In this document: positions 33,987-43,089 of the stretch, piece after piece | Numbering within the stretch: position 1 is the first letter of the stretch | Layout: each line of letters begins with the position of its first letter | NCBI RefSeq assembly: GCF_019656455.1 | Contig: NZ_BPMK01000001.1 | Span: 124,001-188,000 of the forward strand | Origin: Noviherbaspirillum aridicola | GTDB taxonomy: Bacteria; Pseudomonadota; Gammaproteobacteria; Burkholderiales; Burkholderiaceae_D | DNA length: 64,000 nucleotides | Direction: 5' to 3' | Made by a program: the position numbers and the translations under genes | The notes under the pieces: generated by a model | Told to the model about the DNA's origin: nothing | The model's database searches: none | What the model saw: the letters and a program-made list of their open reading frames with translations, nothing else

Positions 33987-34796
33987 TCATGCGGTTTTGC
34001 CCGAGAGGAAATCGCGTATCCGTTCCGCGCGCGCCTGCACGAGGGCAGTCCTGCCTGCCCCGGTGACCGCCGACGACGCGAGATGCTGAAGCTGTACCGG
34101 CACGCCCGCGCTCTGCAAGCCGCGGCCATAGAGTTTCGCCTCGTCGCGCAAGGGATCGTCATGCGCGGTGAGCAGCAGGCAGGGCGGCATGCCGGCGAGC
34201 CTGCGCGAGCGCAGCGGCGACGCATACGGATGGTTGAAGTCGCCCGGGCGCACGATATAGCTCGCCCACGCCTGCCGCGCCGGATGATCGCCGGCCTCGC
34301 GCAGCGACGGCGTGGCCTGGGCGGGATCGAGCAGCGGCGAAATCAGCACCTGTCCCGCGAGGCGTCTCGTTTTCGCGCGGTCGAACAGGCGGTCGCGCGC
34401 GATCATCGCGAGCGACGCGGCCAGGGCCCCGCCCGCCTGTTCTCCGCCGATGTACAGGCGCATCGGATCGATGCGCAGCGCCTTCGCATGTTCCGCCACC
34501 CACGCCAGCACAGGAAAGCAGGCTTCCAGGGTATGAGGAAACACCGATGCCGGCGCCAGCGGATAACCGACCGTGACCACGGTCGCGGTGTCCGACAGCG
34601 CGCGGGCGATCGCGGTCGCGTCGTCCTGGCTGCCGCTGGCGAAATCGCCGCCGTGAAGATAAACGAGTGCGGGGTGGGCGCGCGACCGCGGACCCCGGTA
34701 GATGCGCAGCGGCAGCGAGCCGCCCTGCGCGGGACAAAGCAGCTGCAGCTCGCCCTCGTTGGCGGCTGCGGGGATGGTTTCTGGGTTGGCTCGCAC
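33987..34796 (-). CDS. alpha/beta-hydrolase-3 fold protein lacking the nucleophile serine
   Basis: A 269-residue protein of the hormone-sensitive-lipase-like family: VYLHGG at 45-50 forms the oxyanion hole, VGYPLAPAS is the usual conserved strand-turn, and LLLTAHDDPLRDEA holds the Asp. Where active members have GDSAGG, this reads GGEQAGG (117-123), putting Gln120 in place of the catalytic Ser. The C-terminal His region (HGF in relatives) is also replaced by ASSAV. It may be a non-catalytic binding protein or a pseudoenzyme; the reading frame is intact and codon use is normal, arguing against simple decay. Confidence 0.8.
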   Translation of the reverse strand: MRANPETIPAAANEGELQLLCPAQGGSLPLRIYRGPRSRAHPALVYLHGGDFASGSQDDATAIARALSDTATVVTVGYPLAPASVFPHTLEACFPVLAWVAEHAKALRIDPMRLYIGGEQAGGALAASLAMIARDRLFDRAKTRRLAGQVLISPLLDPAQATPSLREAGDHPARQAWASYIVRPGDFNHPYASPLRSRRLAGMPPCLLLTAHDDPLRDEAKLYGRGLQSAGVPVQLQHLASSAVTGAGRTALVQARAERIRDFLSGKTA

Positions 34797-34913
34797 GGCT
34801 GTTCCTTGTTGGAGGTTCGGTGATGACAGTCTAGGTATCGGAGCGGCGGCGATAAACGCGCCGATCGGCGCACCGCTGTTCCCGGAATGGTGATGACGGC
34901 GCGGAGGCCCGAC

Positions 34914-34940
34914 AAAAGGAAAGCGGGCCTTTCGGCCCGC
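34914..34940 (-). terminator. rho-independent terminator of the doxX gene
   Basis: GCGGGCC (34923-34929), TTTC loop, GGCCCGC (34934-34940); on the minus strand a TTTCCTTTT tail follows. It lies just after the stop of the minus-strand DoxX gene. Confidence 0.8.
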
Positions 34941-34961
34941 GTTCGTTGCGCTTGCGCATGC

Positions 34962-35381
34962 TCAGGCGGTGCGTACCGCCGGCGTGGCCGTACGGGCGTC
35001 GAGGCTGAAGGCGCCCGCGCCGAAGGCGGCGACCTGCAGCAGGCCGCCGGCCATCGCGAAGTTCTTCAGCAGATGGATCAGCTGGTTCTGGTCACCGATC
35101 GCGTTGTGGAAGACCAGGCCGGTGACGATCGAGAAGGCGGCCAGCAGCAGCGCGACGAGCCGGGTGCGGTAGCCGAGCACCAGCAGCAGGCCGGCGCCGA
35201 CTTCGACCACGATCGCCAGCAGCACGCCGAGCGCCGGGAACGGCAGGCCCATCGCGGCGATATAGCCGGCGGTCGCCGCGGGGGCGGCGATCTTGCCGAC
35301 GCCGCTGATGAGGAAGATCGCGGCCAGCAGCACGCGGCCGATCAGGGGGAGGGTGGAATTCTGCAGGTTCAGCTTGTTCAT
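34962..35381 (-). CDS. DoxX-family membrane protein
   Basis: A 139-residue protein from ATG 35381 with AAAAGGAG upstream. It has four hydrophobic segments and the DoxX blocks LLAAIFLISGVGKIAAPAAT, GVLLAIVVEVGAGLLLVLGYRTR and LKNFAMAGGLLQVAAFG. DoxX proteins are four-helix inner-membrane proteins linked to quinone or thiol redox defence in some bacteria. The upstream AT-rich region contains ATCGTGAT (35488-35495), also found upstream of the second DoxX gene. Confidence 0.88.
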   Translation of the reverse strand: MNKLNLQNSTLPLIGRVLLAAIFLISGVGKIAAPAATAGYIAAMGLPFPALGVLLAIVVEVGAGLLLVLGYRTRLVALLLAAFSIVTGLVFHNAIGDQNQLIHLLKNFAMAGGLLQVAAFGAGAFSLDARTATPAVRTA

Positions 35382-35585
35382 GGTGATGCTCCTTTTCTTG
35401 AAAGTGATAGGGGTGGGCTTGATCGGCGCCGGAAGAAAGCCCGGTGGGTGTTCAAGCGTCGATGAAGCAAGTGTAGACATCATCAGTATCGTGATAAACA
35501 GATAAGCACAACCATCACAATTCACACAATGATGATAATTGCCGTTCGCAGCGCCCGGGTATCGCGCGCCCGCCCGCCCGAAGGC

Positions 35586-35609
35586 AAAAACGCCGCGCAA
35601 GCGCGGCGT
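35586..35609 (-). terminator. rho-independent terminator of the dedA-marC operon
   Basis: ACGCCGCGC and GCGCGGCGT form a perfect 9-bp stem (35590-35609) with a two-base loop; five T residues follow on the minus strand (35586-35590). Confidence 0.85.
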
Positions 35610-35644
35610 CGTCCGTTCGGGCGGGGCGTATCAGGGCAGGTACC

Positions 35645-36571
35645 TCAGTCGGCCTCCACCGGATAGCCGGCCTGGCGCCAGGCGTCGATGCCGCCGAGCA
35701 GCGGCCGCACCCGGCCGACGCCGGTTTTCATCAGCATGCGGGCGACCTGGGCGGCGGAGGCTTCGTCGGGGCAGGCGCAATAGACGATCACCTCGCGCGC
35801 CAGCTGCGCGGCCGCCGCCTCGCCGCGCGAGAGCTTGCCGGCGACGAGCAGCGCGCCGGGGATGCGTCCCTCGCGCTGCAGTTCCGGCGCCCGCACGTCG
35901 ATCACGAGCGGCTGCTCCTGCTGCTGCAGCAGACCGTGCAATTCCTCCACCGTGATGCGCTGCGCCCGCAGCGAGCGGGCGAAGCGGCGCCGCCGCCACC
36001 ACCTGGCGAGGCCGTAGGACGCCAGCACGACGACGATCAGCAGCAGGCCGCCGGTCCCGACCTGTTCCAGCGTATGCAGCAGCCATGCGATATCCGAACT
36101 GAAGCCGGCGCCGAGCAGGACGGCCGAGCCGACCCAGAGCAGCGAGCCGATGCCGTCGAACAGCAGGAACACCGGCAGGCGGATGCCGCTCTTGCCCGCC
36201 AGGGCGGCGGCAAGCGAGGCAAAGCCGGGAATGAACTTGGCCGCCAGCAGGGCGTGCGGCCCCCAGCGGTTGAACAGATTCCTCGTCTGGCGGATGCAGG
36301 AATCGGGCGACAGCGAGATGCGGCAGAGCAGCGCCATCAGCTTCTGGCCATGCCGGCGCCCGGCGTAATACCAGCCGAGATCCGCGGTCAGCGCCGCGGC
36401 GACCGACACCAGTACCAGCAGCGGCGTCGACAGCCGGCCGGCATCGGCGACCGAGCCGGCCACGACCAGCGTCGGATAGGCAGGCAGGGGCAGCCCCGCC
36501 TGCTCCAGCAGCACATTCAGAAACACGGCGGCGAGGCCGTAATGCTCGATCCATTGCAGCAGGAGTGTCAT
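35645..36571 (-). CDS. DedA-family membrane protein fused to a rhodanese domain
   Basis: 308 residues from ATG 36571 with GAGGGG upstream. Residues 1-195 are a DedA/SNARE-associated domain (EQAGLPLPAYPTLVVAGSVA, then FIPGFASLAAALAGKSGIRLPVF), the family of lipid-carrier flippases and envelope-homeostasis proteins. Residues about 200-305 are a rhodanese domain facing the cytosol: VEELHGLLQQQEQPLVIDVR, RIPGALLV and the active-site loop YCACPDEASA with the catalytic Cys. The fusion suggests coupling of sulfane sulfur or redox state to the membrane protein. Its start lies 24 bases after the marC stop; same operon. Confidence 0.88.
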   Translation of the reverse strand: MTLLLQWIEHYGLAAVFLNVLLEQAGLPLPAYPTLVVAGSVADAGRLSTPLLVLVSVAAALTADLGWYYAGRRHGQKLMALLCRISLSPDSCIRQTRNLFNRWGPHALLAAKFIPGFASLAAALAGKSGIRLPVFLLFDGIGSLLWVGSAVLLGAGFSSDIAWLLHTLEQVGTGGLLLIVVVLASYGLARWWRRRRFARSLRAQRITVEELHGLLQQQEQPLVIDVRAPELQREGRIPGALLVAGKLSRGEAAAAQLAREVIVYCACPDEASAAQVARMLMKTGVGRVRPLLGGIDAWRQAGYPVEAD

Positions 36572-36594
36572 GGCGATCCCCTCGTGGCCGGTGT

Positions 36595-37260
36595 TCAGGA
36601 CAGACGCAGGCCGGATGCGGCCAGCAGGTCGAGCGCCGCGTTCCAGGCGACCTGGATGCCGGCGCACAGCAGGATGAAGGCGAACAGGCGGCGGACGACG
36701 ACGGTGCCTGCCTCGCCCAGCAGGCCGACGATGCGGCTGGCGTGCCGGTAGAACAGATAGATGACGGCGACCGTGACGGCCAGGCCGAGAATCGATCCGG
36801 CGACCGATGCCGCGCGGTCGTACAGGTCGCCGGGCTCGGTCGCGCCGAGCGTGATGGCGGCGGCCAGGCTGCCCGGTCCGGCGGTCAGCGGGAAGCTGAT
36901 CGGATAGAAGCTGCGCGTCTTCACCAGGGATTCCGACCAGGCATTGCCGGCCTGGGCGCCCGTTCCGGCGGCGGCTTCGTTCAGGAAGCACCAGCCCGCG
37001 GCCGCGACCATCAGGCCGCCGCCGAGGCGTACCGCCGGCAGCGTCACGCCGAAGAAGGCCAGCACCTGCGAACCGATCAGCATCGCGCCCAGCAGCAGGA
37101 AAAGGCAGTTCAGCGCCACCTGCCGCGCCAGCCGGCTTTCCAGTTCGGGGCCGGCGCCGGCCGCCGCGCTCGCGAAGACCGTGGCATTGCCCAGCGGATT
37201 GAGTATCGGCAGCAGCGTCAGCGGCACCAGAAGCGCGGCCTTCAGGAAGAACATGTCCAT
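36595..37260 (-). CDS. MarC-family integral membrane protein
   Basis: A 221-residue protein from ATG 37260 with AAAGGGGAC upstream. Six hydrophobic spans and the MarC/NAAT blocks ILNPLGNATVFAS, GGGLMVAAAGWCFL and FPLTAGPGSLAAAITLGA. The function of MarC is unsettled; the name does not imply antibiotic resistance. It heads an operon with the DedA-rhodanese gene. The inverted repeat at 37341-37366 lies 81 bases upstream and also faces the second DoxX gene. Confidence 0.88.
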   Translation of the reverse strand: MDMFFLKAALLVPLTLLPILNPLGNATVFASAAAGAGPELESRLARQVALNCLFLLLGAMLIGSQVLAFFGVTLPAVRLGGGLMVAAAGWCFLNEAAAGTGAQAGNAWSESLVKTRSFYPISFPLTAGPGSLAAAITLGATEPGDLYDRAASVAGSILGLAVTVAVIYLFYRHASRIVGLLGEAGTVVVRRLFAFILLCAGIQVAWNAALDLLAASGLRLS

Positions 37261-37340
37261 GGTCTCGTCCCCTTTCAAGTTGATGCGCCCAGTGTAATCA
37301 GCGGGAAAAGCGGGATAAACGAGCATGAGTGTGCTGCAGT

Positions 37341-37366
37341 ATCACGATGAGGGGAATAATCGTGAT
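37341..37366. promoter_or_regulatory. inverted repeat ATCACGAT-N10-ATCGTGAT between marC and doxX2
   Basis: Perfect 8-bp arms (37341-37348 and 37359-37366) separated by 10 bases, in the divergent promoter region of marC and the second DoxX gene. The same 8-mer occurs once upstream of the first DoxX gene (35488-35495). The geometry suits a LysR- or other dimeric-type regulator. Confidence 0.55.
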
Positions 37367-37505
37367 TGTCATCGTTGAAGGAATGGTGATGGCCGGGAAG
37401 GCGGGTTTATCCTGGCGAACGGGGCGCCTAGACTGGGTTCGGACAGCAGGGAGACATGCGCGAACGCCGCGCAGAACATGTGCGAATCCCGACTAGGAGC
37501 CAGAA

Positions 37506-37982
37506 ATGAACATCCCCGTACAAGAAACCTTCCCCGCCGCCGGCAGGAGCCTGCTCGGCCTCGCTTTCATCGTCGATGCCGCGATCAGGCTCGATCCCGC
37601 CGCCACCCTGGCCGCGGGCGATGCCTACCTGCGGCTCGGAGCGGCCGCCTCCGCCGCTGCCGCCGGCGCCGGACTGATCGGCGGCTGGCTGCTGATCGTC
37701 GGCTGGCGCACCCGTGCCGCCGCGCTCGCGCTCGCGGCGCTGCAGATCGTCGGCGTCTGGCTGAGCCTGACGGCGGGGCTCGCCCCCGAGATGTCGGTAC
37801 CTGTCCTGAAGGACCTCGCGCTGGCCGGCGGCCTGCTGCAGGTGTTCGCCTTCGGCGCCGGCGACCACAGCCTCGACGAGGACCTGTCCCGCAAGCGCGG
37901 CCGCCGTCCGCGCCTACAGCCAGCCTATGCGCTTGAGCCGGCGATGCAGCAGCACGCAGGCACCGGCGAGTCCGCTCATTAG
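37506..37982 (+). CDS. DoxX-like membrane protein (second copy)
   Basis: A 158-residue protein, MNIPVQETFPAAGRSLLGLA, with four hydrophobic segments and the DoxX-like end LKDLALAGGLLQVFAFGAGDHSLDED. It is more divergent than the copy at 34962-35381 and has an extra hydrophilic tail. Its last 69 bases overlap the 3' end of corA on the other strand. The start has an AGGAG element (TAGGAGCC) upstream. Confidence 0.8.
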   Translation: MNIPVQETFPAAGRSLLGLAFIVDAAIRLDPAATLAAGDAYLRLGAAASAAAAGAGLIGGWLLIVGWRTRAAALALAALQIVGVWLSLTAGLAPEMSVPVLKDLALAGGLLQVFAFGAGDHSLDEDLSRKRGRRPRLQPAYALEPAMQQHAGTGESAH

Positions 37983-38894
37983 GAGCGGATAGCTCCATTG
38001 CCACTCGAGTTCGGGCATGAACTTGAAATTCATCCCGTACAGGCTGAACACCATGGTCGGCACGGCGAGGATACCGGCCCAGCCGGCCAGCCGCTTGACC
38101 ACCTCGTTCTGGCGTATGGTGATCTGCGCGAGCGCCACCTGCATCGCGGCGTTGATCATCTCGCGCATGCGGTCGGCGTCCTGGGTGATTCTTTCCACAT
38201 GGTCGAGGATGTCCCGGTAGTAGACGCGGGTTTCGCGCGGGATGAGATAGCCGTGGAATCGCAGAAGCTGGTTGCAGATATCGATCATCGGCGTGGCCGC
38301 GGCCTGCAGCTTGAGCAGTTCGTTCTTGAGCAGGTAAAAGGACTCCAGTCCGTCGTCGGTCTGCCGCGGCACGAACAGCTGGCGCTCCAGCCGGGTGAAG
38401 CGCGCCCGCAGGTCGTCCATGCAGGGCCGGTACTGGTCGACGATGAAATCGGCGATCGCATAGAGGACGAAGCCCGGCCCCCTGGCCAGCCGTTCGGGCA
38501 TGGCCTCGACCCGCTCGCGCACGCCGCTGTAGCTGCTCGACGGACCATGGCGCACGGTCACGACGAATTGCTGGCCGACGAAGATGTGGGTTTCGCCGAC
38601 CTCGATGCGGCCGTTCTCGAGATGCGCGGTATGCAGCACCAGGAAAAGGCTGTCGCCGTACTCCTCCAGCTTCGGCCGCTGATGCGCGTTGCTCGCATCC
38701 TCGATCGCCAGTTCATGCAGGTGGAATTCCTCCTGCATCTGCCTGAGCTGCGCCTGTTCGGGATCGTGCAGCCCGACCCACACGAACGTCTCCCTGTCGC
38801 CGAGGACATCGCTGATTTCCTCGGCGCTGAGGTCGCGCAGTTTCCTGCCCTGGCGGTAGGCGGAGCAGTTCACGATGGCGGACGGACTGGACAT
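37914..38894 (-). CDS. corA: CorA-family Mg2+/divalent metal channel
   Basis: 326 residues from ATG 38894 with GGAGGT nearby in the leader. It has a large cytosolic alpha/beta funnel domain, long helices (about 150-265) and two C-terminal membrane spans with the pore signature YGMNFK between them (GMN at about 288-290). Family members import Mg2+, and sometimes Co2+ or Ni2+. It is divergent from maeB, whose malic enzyme domain needs a divalent metal, though the link is only positional. Confidence 0.93.
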   Translation of the reverse strand: MSSPSAIVNCSAYRQGRKLRDLSAEEISDVLGDRETFVWVGLHDPEQAQLRQMQEEFHLHELAIEDASNAHQRPKLEEYGDSLFLVLHTAHLENGRIEVGETHIFVGQQFVVTVRHGPSSSYSGVRERVEAMPERLARGPGFVLYAIADFIVDQYRPCMDDLRARFTRLERQLFVPRQTDDGLESFYLLKNELLKLQAAATPMIDICNQLLRFHGYLIPRETRVYYRDILDHVERITQDADRMREMINAAMQVALAQITIRQNEVVKRLAGWAGILAVPTMVFSLYGMNFKFMPELEWQWSYPLLMSGLAGACVLLHRRLKRIGWL

Positions 38895-39088
38895 GGAGGT
38901 TTCCTCGACGCGATTGACGGACGGCACATGGTAAGGCCATGGAAGCGGCCGGGTATTGTCGGAGTTCACATGTGAGGGCGCGCCGCAATTCCCCGATTTT
39001 CGCGAACCAGCCGCTTTTGCTCCTGCTCAAACCCCTGTATGCGGGCGCGGCCGATGACGGCCGGAAATCAACTCAATGGAGAGACAAC

Positions 39089-41383
39089 ATGGACGAACAG
39101 TTGCGACAGGCGGCAATCGAATATCACCGTGCCGCTCCCCGCGGGAAGGTATCGGTGCAGCCCACCAAGGGCCTGACCAATCAGCGCGACCTGGCCCTGG
39201 CCTATTCGCCCGGCGTGGCCGCCGCCTGCGAACTGATCGTCAGCGATCCGCGCGAAGCCGGCAACATGACCTCGCGCGGCAACCTGGTGGCGGTGGTCAC
39301 CAACGGCACCGCCGTGCTGGGGCTGGGCAATATCGGGCCGCTCGCGGGCAAGCCGGTGATGGAGGGCAAAGGCTGCCTGTTCAAGAAGTTCGCCGGCATC
39401 GACGTGTTCGATATCGAGATCAGCGAGACCGACCCCGACCGGCTGGTCGACATCATCGCCTCGCTCGAACCGACCTTCGGCGGCATCAACCTGGAAGACA
39501 TCAAGGCGCCCGAGTGCTTCTACATCGAGCGCAAGCTGCGCGAGCGGATGAAGATACCCGTGTTCCATGACGACCAGCACGGCACCGCGATCATCGTCGC
39601 CGCCGCCGTCCTCAACGGCCTGCAGGTCGTCGGCAAGGACATCGGCAGTGCGCGGCTGGTCGGTTCCGGCGCCGGGGCGGCGATGATCGCCTGCCTCGAC
39701 CTGCTGGTCAAGGTCGGCCTCGCGCCGGAAAACATCACCATCAGCGACAGCAAGGGCGTGGTCTACACCGGCCGCTCCGAATCGATGGACCCGAGCAAGG
39801 CACGTTATGCCCGTCCCACCGAGGCACGCACCCTGGCCGACATCATGGACGGCGCCGATATCTTCCTCGGGCTGTCGACCGCCGGCGTGCTCAGGCCGGA
39901 GATGGTCGAACGCATGGCGCGCGATCCCCTGATCCTCGCGCTCGCCAATCCCGAGCCCGAGATCCGGCCCGAGGCGGCGAAGGCCGTCCGCCCCGATGCG
40001 ATCATCGCCACCGGCCGCTCCGACTATCCGAACCAGGTCAACAACGTGCTGTGCTTTCCCTTCATCTTCCGCGGCGCGCTCGACGTGGGCGCGACCGCGA
40101 TCAATGAAGACATGAAGATCGCGACCGTGCACGCGCTCGCCGAACTGGCGCAGGAAGAACAGTCCGACGTCGTCGCCACCGCCTACGGCGACCGGCGCAT
40201 GAGCTTCGGCCCGGATTACCTGATTCCCAATCCCTTCGATCCGCGCCTGATCGTGAAGATCGCGCCGGCGGTGGCGAAGGCGGCGATGGACAGCGGCATT
40301 GCCGCCACGCCGATTCCCGACCTGGCGCTCTACCGGCAGCAGCTGACCCATTACGTCTACCGCACCGGGATGATCATGCGCCCGGTATTCTCGGAAGCGA
40401 AAGAAGCGGACAGGCGCGTGATCTATGCCGAAGGCGAGGACGAGCGCGTGCTGCGGGCGGTCCAGGTCGCGGTGGACGAAGGCCTCGCGCGGCCGGTCCT
40501 GGTGGGCCGGCCGGACGAGATCGCCGCCAGCATCCGGACGCTCGGCCTGCGCATCAGGCCGGACAGCGACTTCGAACTGGTCGACCCGACCGGCTATCCG
40601 CTTTATGAGGAACTGCACCAGGACTACTACCGGCTGATGGAACGCAAGGGCATATCGACGGAAGACGCGCGGCTCGCGCTGCGCCGCAACCGGACGCTGA
40701 TCGGCGCCATGCTGATGCGGCGCGGCGAGGCGGACGCGATGTTGTGCGGCACCTCGGGCGCCTACGGCGGGCATCTGCGCGACCTGGTCGACGTGATCGG
40801 CATGCGCGAAGACGCCGGCACGCTGGCGGCGATGAATGCGCTGCTGCTGCCGGACCGCACCATCTTCGTCTGCGACACCTATGTCAACGCCGATCCCGAC
40901 GCCGGGCAGATCGCCGCCATGACATTGCTCGCGGCCAGCGAGGTGCGGCGTTTCGGCCTGATTCCGCGGGTCGCGCTGCTGTCCCATTCGAGCTTCGGCA
41001 CCGCCGACACGCCCTCGTCGCGCAAGATGCGGACCGCGCTCGGCATGATCCGGGAGCGCGCCCCGGATCTGGAGATCGAGGGCGAAATGCCCGGCGATGC
41101 CGCGCTCTCGCTCGGGCTGCTGAAGCAGACCTTTCCGAACGCACGCCTCACCGGCGACGCCAATCTGCTGATCATGCCGTCGCTCGACGCGGCCAACATC
41201 AGCTTCAACATGGTCAAGATGGTGGCGGGAGGCGGCATCACGGTCGGCCCCATCCTGCTCGGCCTGGCCAGGCCCGCGCACATCCTCACGCCGACGGCGA
41301 GCGTGCGCCGCATCGTCAACATGACGGCGCTGGCGGCGGTGAAGGCGGCGGGAAAAGCGGAGCAGGGCGGCGCGGCCGGCTGA
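39089..41383 (+). CDS. maeB: NADP-dependent malic enzyme with C-terminal phosphotransacetylase domain
   Basis: 764 residues from ATG 39089, preceded by TGGAGAG. The malic N-terminal domain ([47 protein letters not shown]) is followed by an NAD(P)-binding domain ([17 protein letters not shown]) and, from about 425, a phosphate acetyl/butyryl-transferase-like domain ([23 protein letters not shown]). It decarboxylates malate to pyruvate with NADP+; the Pta-like part is regulatory in characterised MaeB proteins, responding to acetyl-CoA. Confidence 0.95.
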   Translation: MDEQLRQAAIEYHRAAPRGKVSVQPTKGLTNQRDLALAYSPGVAAACELIVSDPREAGNMTSRGNLVAVVTNGTAVLGLGNIGPLAGKPVMEGKGCLFKKFAGIDVFDIEISETDPDRLVDIIASLEPTFGGINLEDIKAPECFYIERKLRERMKIPVFHDDQHGTAIIVAAAVLNGLQVVGKDIGSARLVGSGAGAAMIACLDLLVKVGLAPENITISDSKGVVYTGRSESMDPSKARYARPTEARTLADIMDGADIFLGLSTAGVLRPEMVERMARDPLILALANPEPEIRPEAAKAVRPDAIIATGRSDYPNQVNNVLCFPFIFRGALDVGATAINEDMKIATVHALAELAQEEQSDVVATAYGDRRMSFGPDYLIPNPFDPRLIVKIAPAVAKAAMDSGIAATPIPDLALYRQQLTHYVYRTGMIMRPVFSEAKEADRRVIYAEGEDERVLRAVQVAVDEGLARPVLVGRPDEIAASIRTLGLRIRPDSDFELVDPTGYPLYEELHQDYYRLMERKGISTEDARLALRRNRTLIGAMLMRRGEADAMLCGTSGAYGGHLRDLVDVIGMREDAGTLAAMNALLLPDRTIFVCDTYVNADPDAGQIAAMTLLAASEVRRFGLIPRVALLSHSSFGTADTPSSRKMRTALGMIRERAPDLEIEGEMPGDAALSLGLLKQTFPNARLTGDANLLIMPSLDAANISFNMVKMVAGGGITVGPILLGLARPAHILTPTASVRRIVNMTALAAVKAAGKAEQGGAAG

Positions 41384-41416
41384 GAGCCGCCGGCCGTCGC
41401 GCAGGGACGCGGACGC

Positions 41417-42583
41417 TCAGCGCCGGACCGGCTCGGCCGCGAACTCGATGCGGCTGCGTCCCGCCTTCCTGGCGGCGTGCAGCGCCTTGTCGGCGGCTTC
41501 GATGATGGCGCCGGCGTCCTCGCGCTCGGCCTCGAGGCGCGCGATGCCGATGCTGACGGTATAGGCCGGCACATCGTCGCGGCGCACCTCGGCGGCCGCG
41601 TCCATGATGCGCTGCCCCACCGCCTGCGCGCCCTCGGCCGACGTATCGGGCAGCATGACCAGGAATTCGTCGCCCCCGTAGCGGCCGATCGCATCGTTGC
41701 GGCGCAGGGACTGTCTTGCCTTCGCGCTGAAATCGTCGATCACGCGGTCGCCGGCCTGCTGCCCGTGCTGTTCGTTGATCGCCCTGAAGTCGTCGAGGTC
41801 GATCATCAGCACGGACATCGAGCGCTTGCCCGATCTGGATTCGGCGATCTCCCTGTCGAGCAGCGCGAGAAAGGCGTCCCGACGATATACGCCCGTCTGC
41901 TTGTCGCGCATCGCCAGCGATTCCAGCTTGCGGTGAAGCTGGCGGTTCGCCATCAGCAGGAAGCCGACGCTGAGGGCGACGATGGAAAACGAAAACGTCG
42001 CCATGTACACCTGGTGCACCGGCGTGGCATCGATCTGCGGCCGGGTCAGGGAAGGCGATTGGGAGATGGCGATGAGGCAGCGGGCGAGCATGATGCAGGC
42101 CGTGGCGGCGAACACGCCGCCGGTGAAGCGTTCGGCGAAGCCCTTCTGCTGAAAGCGGTAGATCGCCACCGCGCACGCGCCGAACAGCAGCGTGAGCACG
42201 CTGCTCATGATGATCAGCCGGCTGCGGTAATCGTCATCCAGGAACGTCGCCGGAAACATGGCCAGCGCGGTGAAGCCGAGGAGCAGCGCGAGCGGTCCGT
42301 CGCGGCGCGGCAGTCCGCCGAAGGCCCGCACGCTGCCCTGCATCGCGGCGACGCCGGCCGCGACCAGCAGGTTGGGCACGAAGCTGGACAGGAAAACCGG
42401 CAGCGCGCCATAGGTCGCGAACAGCACCGCGCCGGCGGCCATCATCGTGCAGGCCCAGCCCCAGCGGGCAAGGCCCCTGATCTCGCGCGGGAAGCTGGAA
42501 TGCAGGACGAAAAAAATGAACGCCCACAGCATGCCGAAGGCCGCGGAAATCACGATGAAGGAACGCGGTTCGACTCCCAGCAC
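41417..42583 (-). CDS. membrane-bound diguanylate cyclase (GGDEF)
   Basis: 388 residues if started at the GTG at 42583, which has AAGGG six bases upstream; a longer frame from ATG 42718 runs through AT-richer, non-coding-like DNA. The N-terminal half has seven hydrophobic segments (first FIVISAAFGMLWAFIFFVLH), then a short helix and a GGDEF domain (about 225-380) with GRYGGDEFLVMLP and the inhibitory RxxD (RRND) five residues before it. It should make c-di-GMP with product inhibition. It has no EAL domain, unlike the other three GGDEF proteins here. Confidence 0.85.
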   Translation of the reverse strand: MLGVEPRSFIVISAAFGMLWAFIFFVLHSSFPREIRGLARWGWACTMMAAGAVLFATYGALPVFLSSFVPNLLVAAGVAAMQGSVRAFGGLPRRDGPLALLLGFTALAMFPATFLDDDYRSRLIIMSSVLTLLFGACAVAIYRFQQKGFAERFTGGVFAATACIMLARCLIAISQSPSLTRPQIDATPVHQVYMATFSFSIVALSVGFLLMANRQLHRKLESLAMRDKQTGVYRRDAFLALLDREIAESRSGKRSMSVLMIDLDDFRAINEQHGQQAGDRVIDDFSAKARQSLRRNDAIGRYGGDEFLVMLPDTSAEGAQAVGQRIMDAAAEVRRDDVPAYTVSIGIARLEAEREDAGAIIEAADKALHAARKAGRSRIEFAAEPVRR

Positions 42584-42858
42584 GGTAAACCCTTGTTGTT
42601 GCCAGCAATGTAAGCGATGCGAATGCCAGGGATTTCCCCTGGCGATTAAAGAATTGTAATAGGGAAACTTCTCGGGAGTAAAGGAATGAACAGGCCGATG
42701 ACCGTTGCTCACATTCAATTTGTAAGATTTGCGCAGTGCAGCAGGTATTCCTTATATTTCATGCGCATGACACGGTGGAATAAGGCTGCGACGCGTTTGT
42801 GCGGTGCGGCACGGAAGCTGCTAGTCATGGCCACACGTCTCACAGTAAAGGAAAGACC

Positions 42859-42957
42859 ATGTTTGAAAAGCAAGCACATGCCAGCCAGGACCAATGGGAT
42901 GCTCCCCCGGTTCCGCTTGAGGAACTGCCGGAGGGACTGATCGCCGACGAGATCTGA
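42859..42957 (+). CDS. 32-residue acidic peptide, possible small protein
   Basis: ATG 42859 with AAAGGAAAG just upstream opens a 32-residue frame: MFEKQAHASQDQWDAPPVPL followed by EELPEGLIADEI. The DNA upstream is AT-richer and promoter-like. A GC-rich hairpin follows (42973-42998). The sequence is strongly acidic with a Pro-rich centre. It could be a regulatory small protein or an unmodified peptide precursor; no modification genes are adjacent. Family not recognised. Confidence 0.45.
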   Translation: MFEKQAHASQDQWDAPPVPLEELPEGLIADEI

Positions 42958-42972
42958 AATTGATCACCCGTC

Positions 42973-42998
42973 GCGGGGCTGGCCATCGCCGGCCCCGC
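42973..42998 (+). terminator. terminator-like hairpin after the 32-residue peptide
   Basis: GCGGGGCTGG (42973-42982) pairs with CCGGCCCCGC (42989-42998) with one G-U pair and a six-base loop. No T-run follows; it may still stabilise or terminate the short transcript. Confidence 0.45.
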
Positions 42999-43089
42999 AG
43001 GCGTCCCCTTCGTCACACTCCCTCCGCAAACCTCACCGCGCCGCACCTCACCCGTATTCGCAACTGCCGACGCCGCGATAGTCCCCGCC

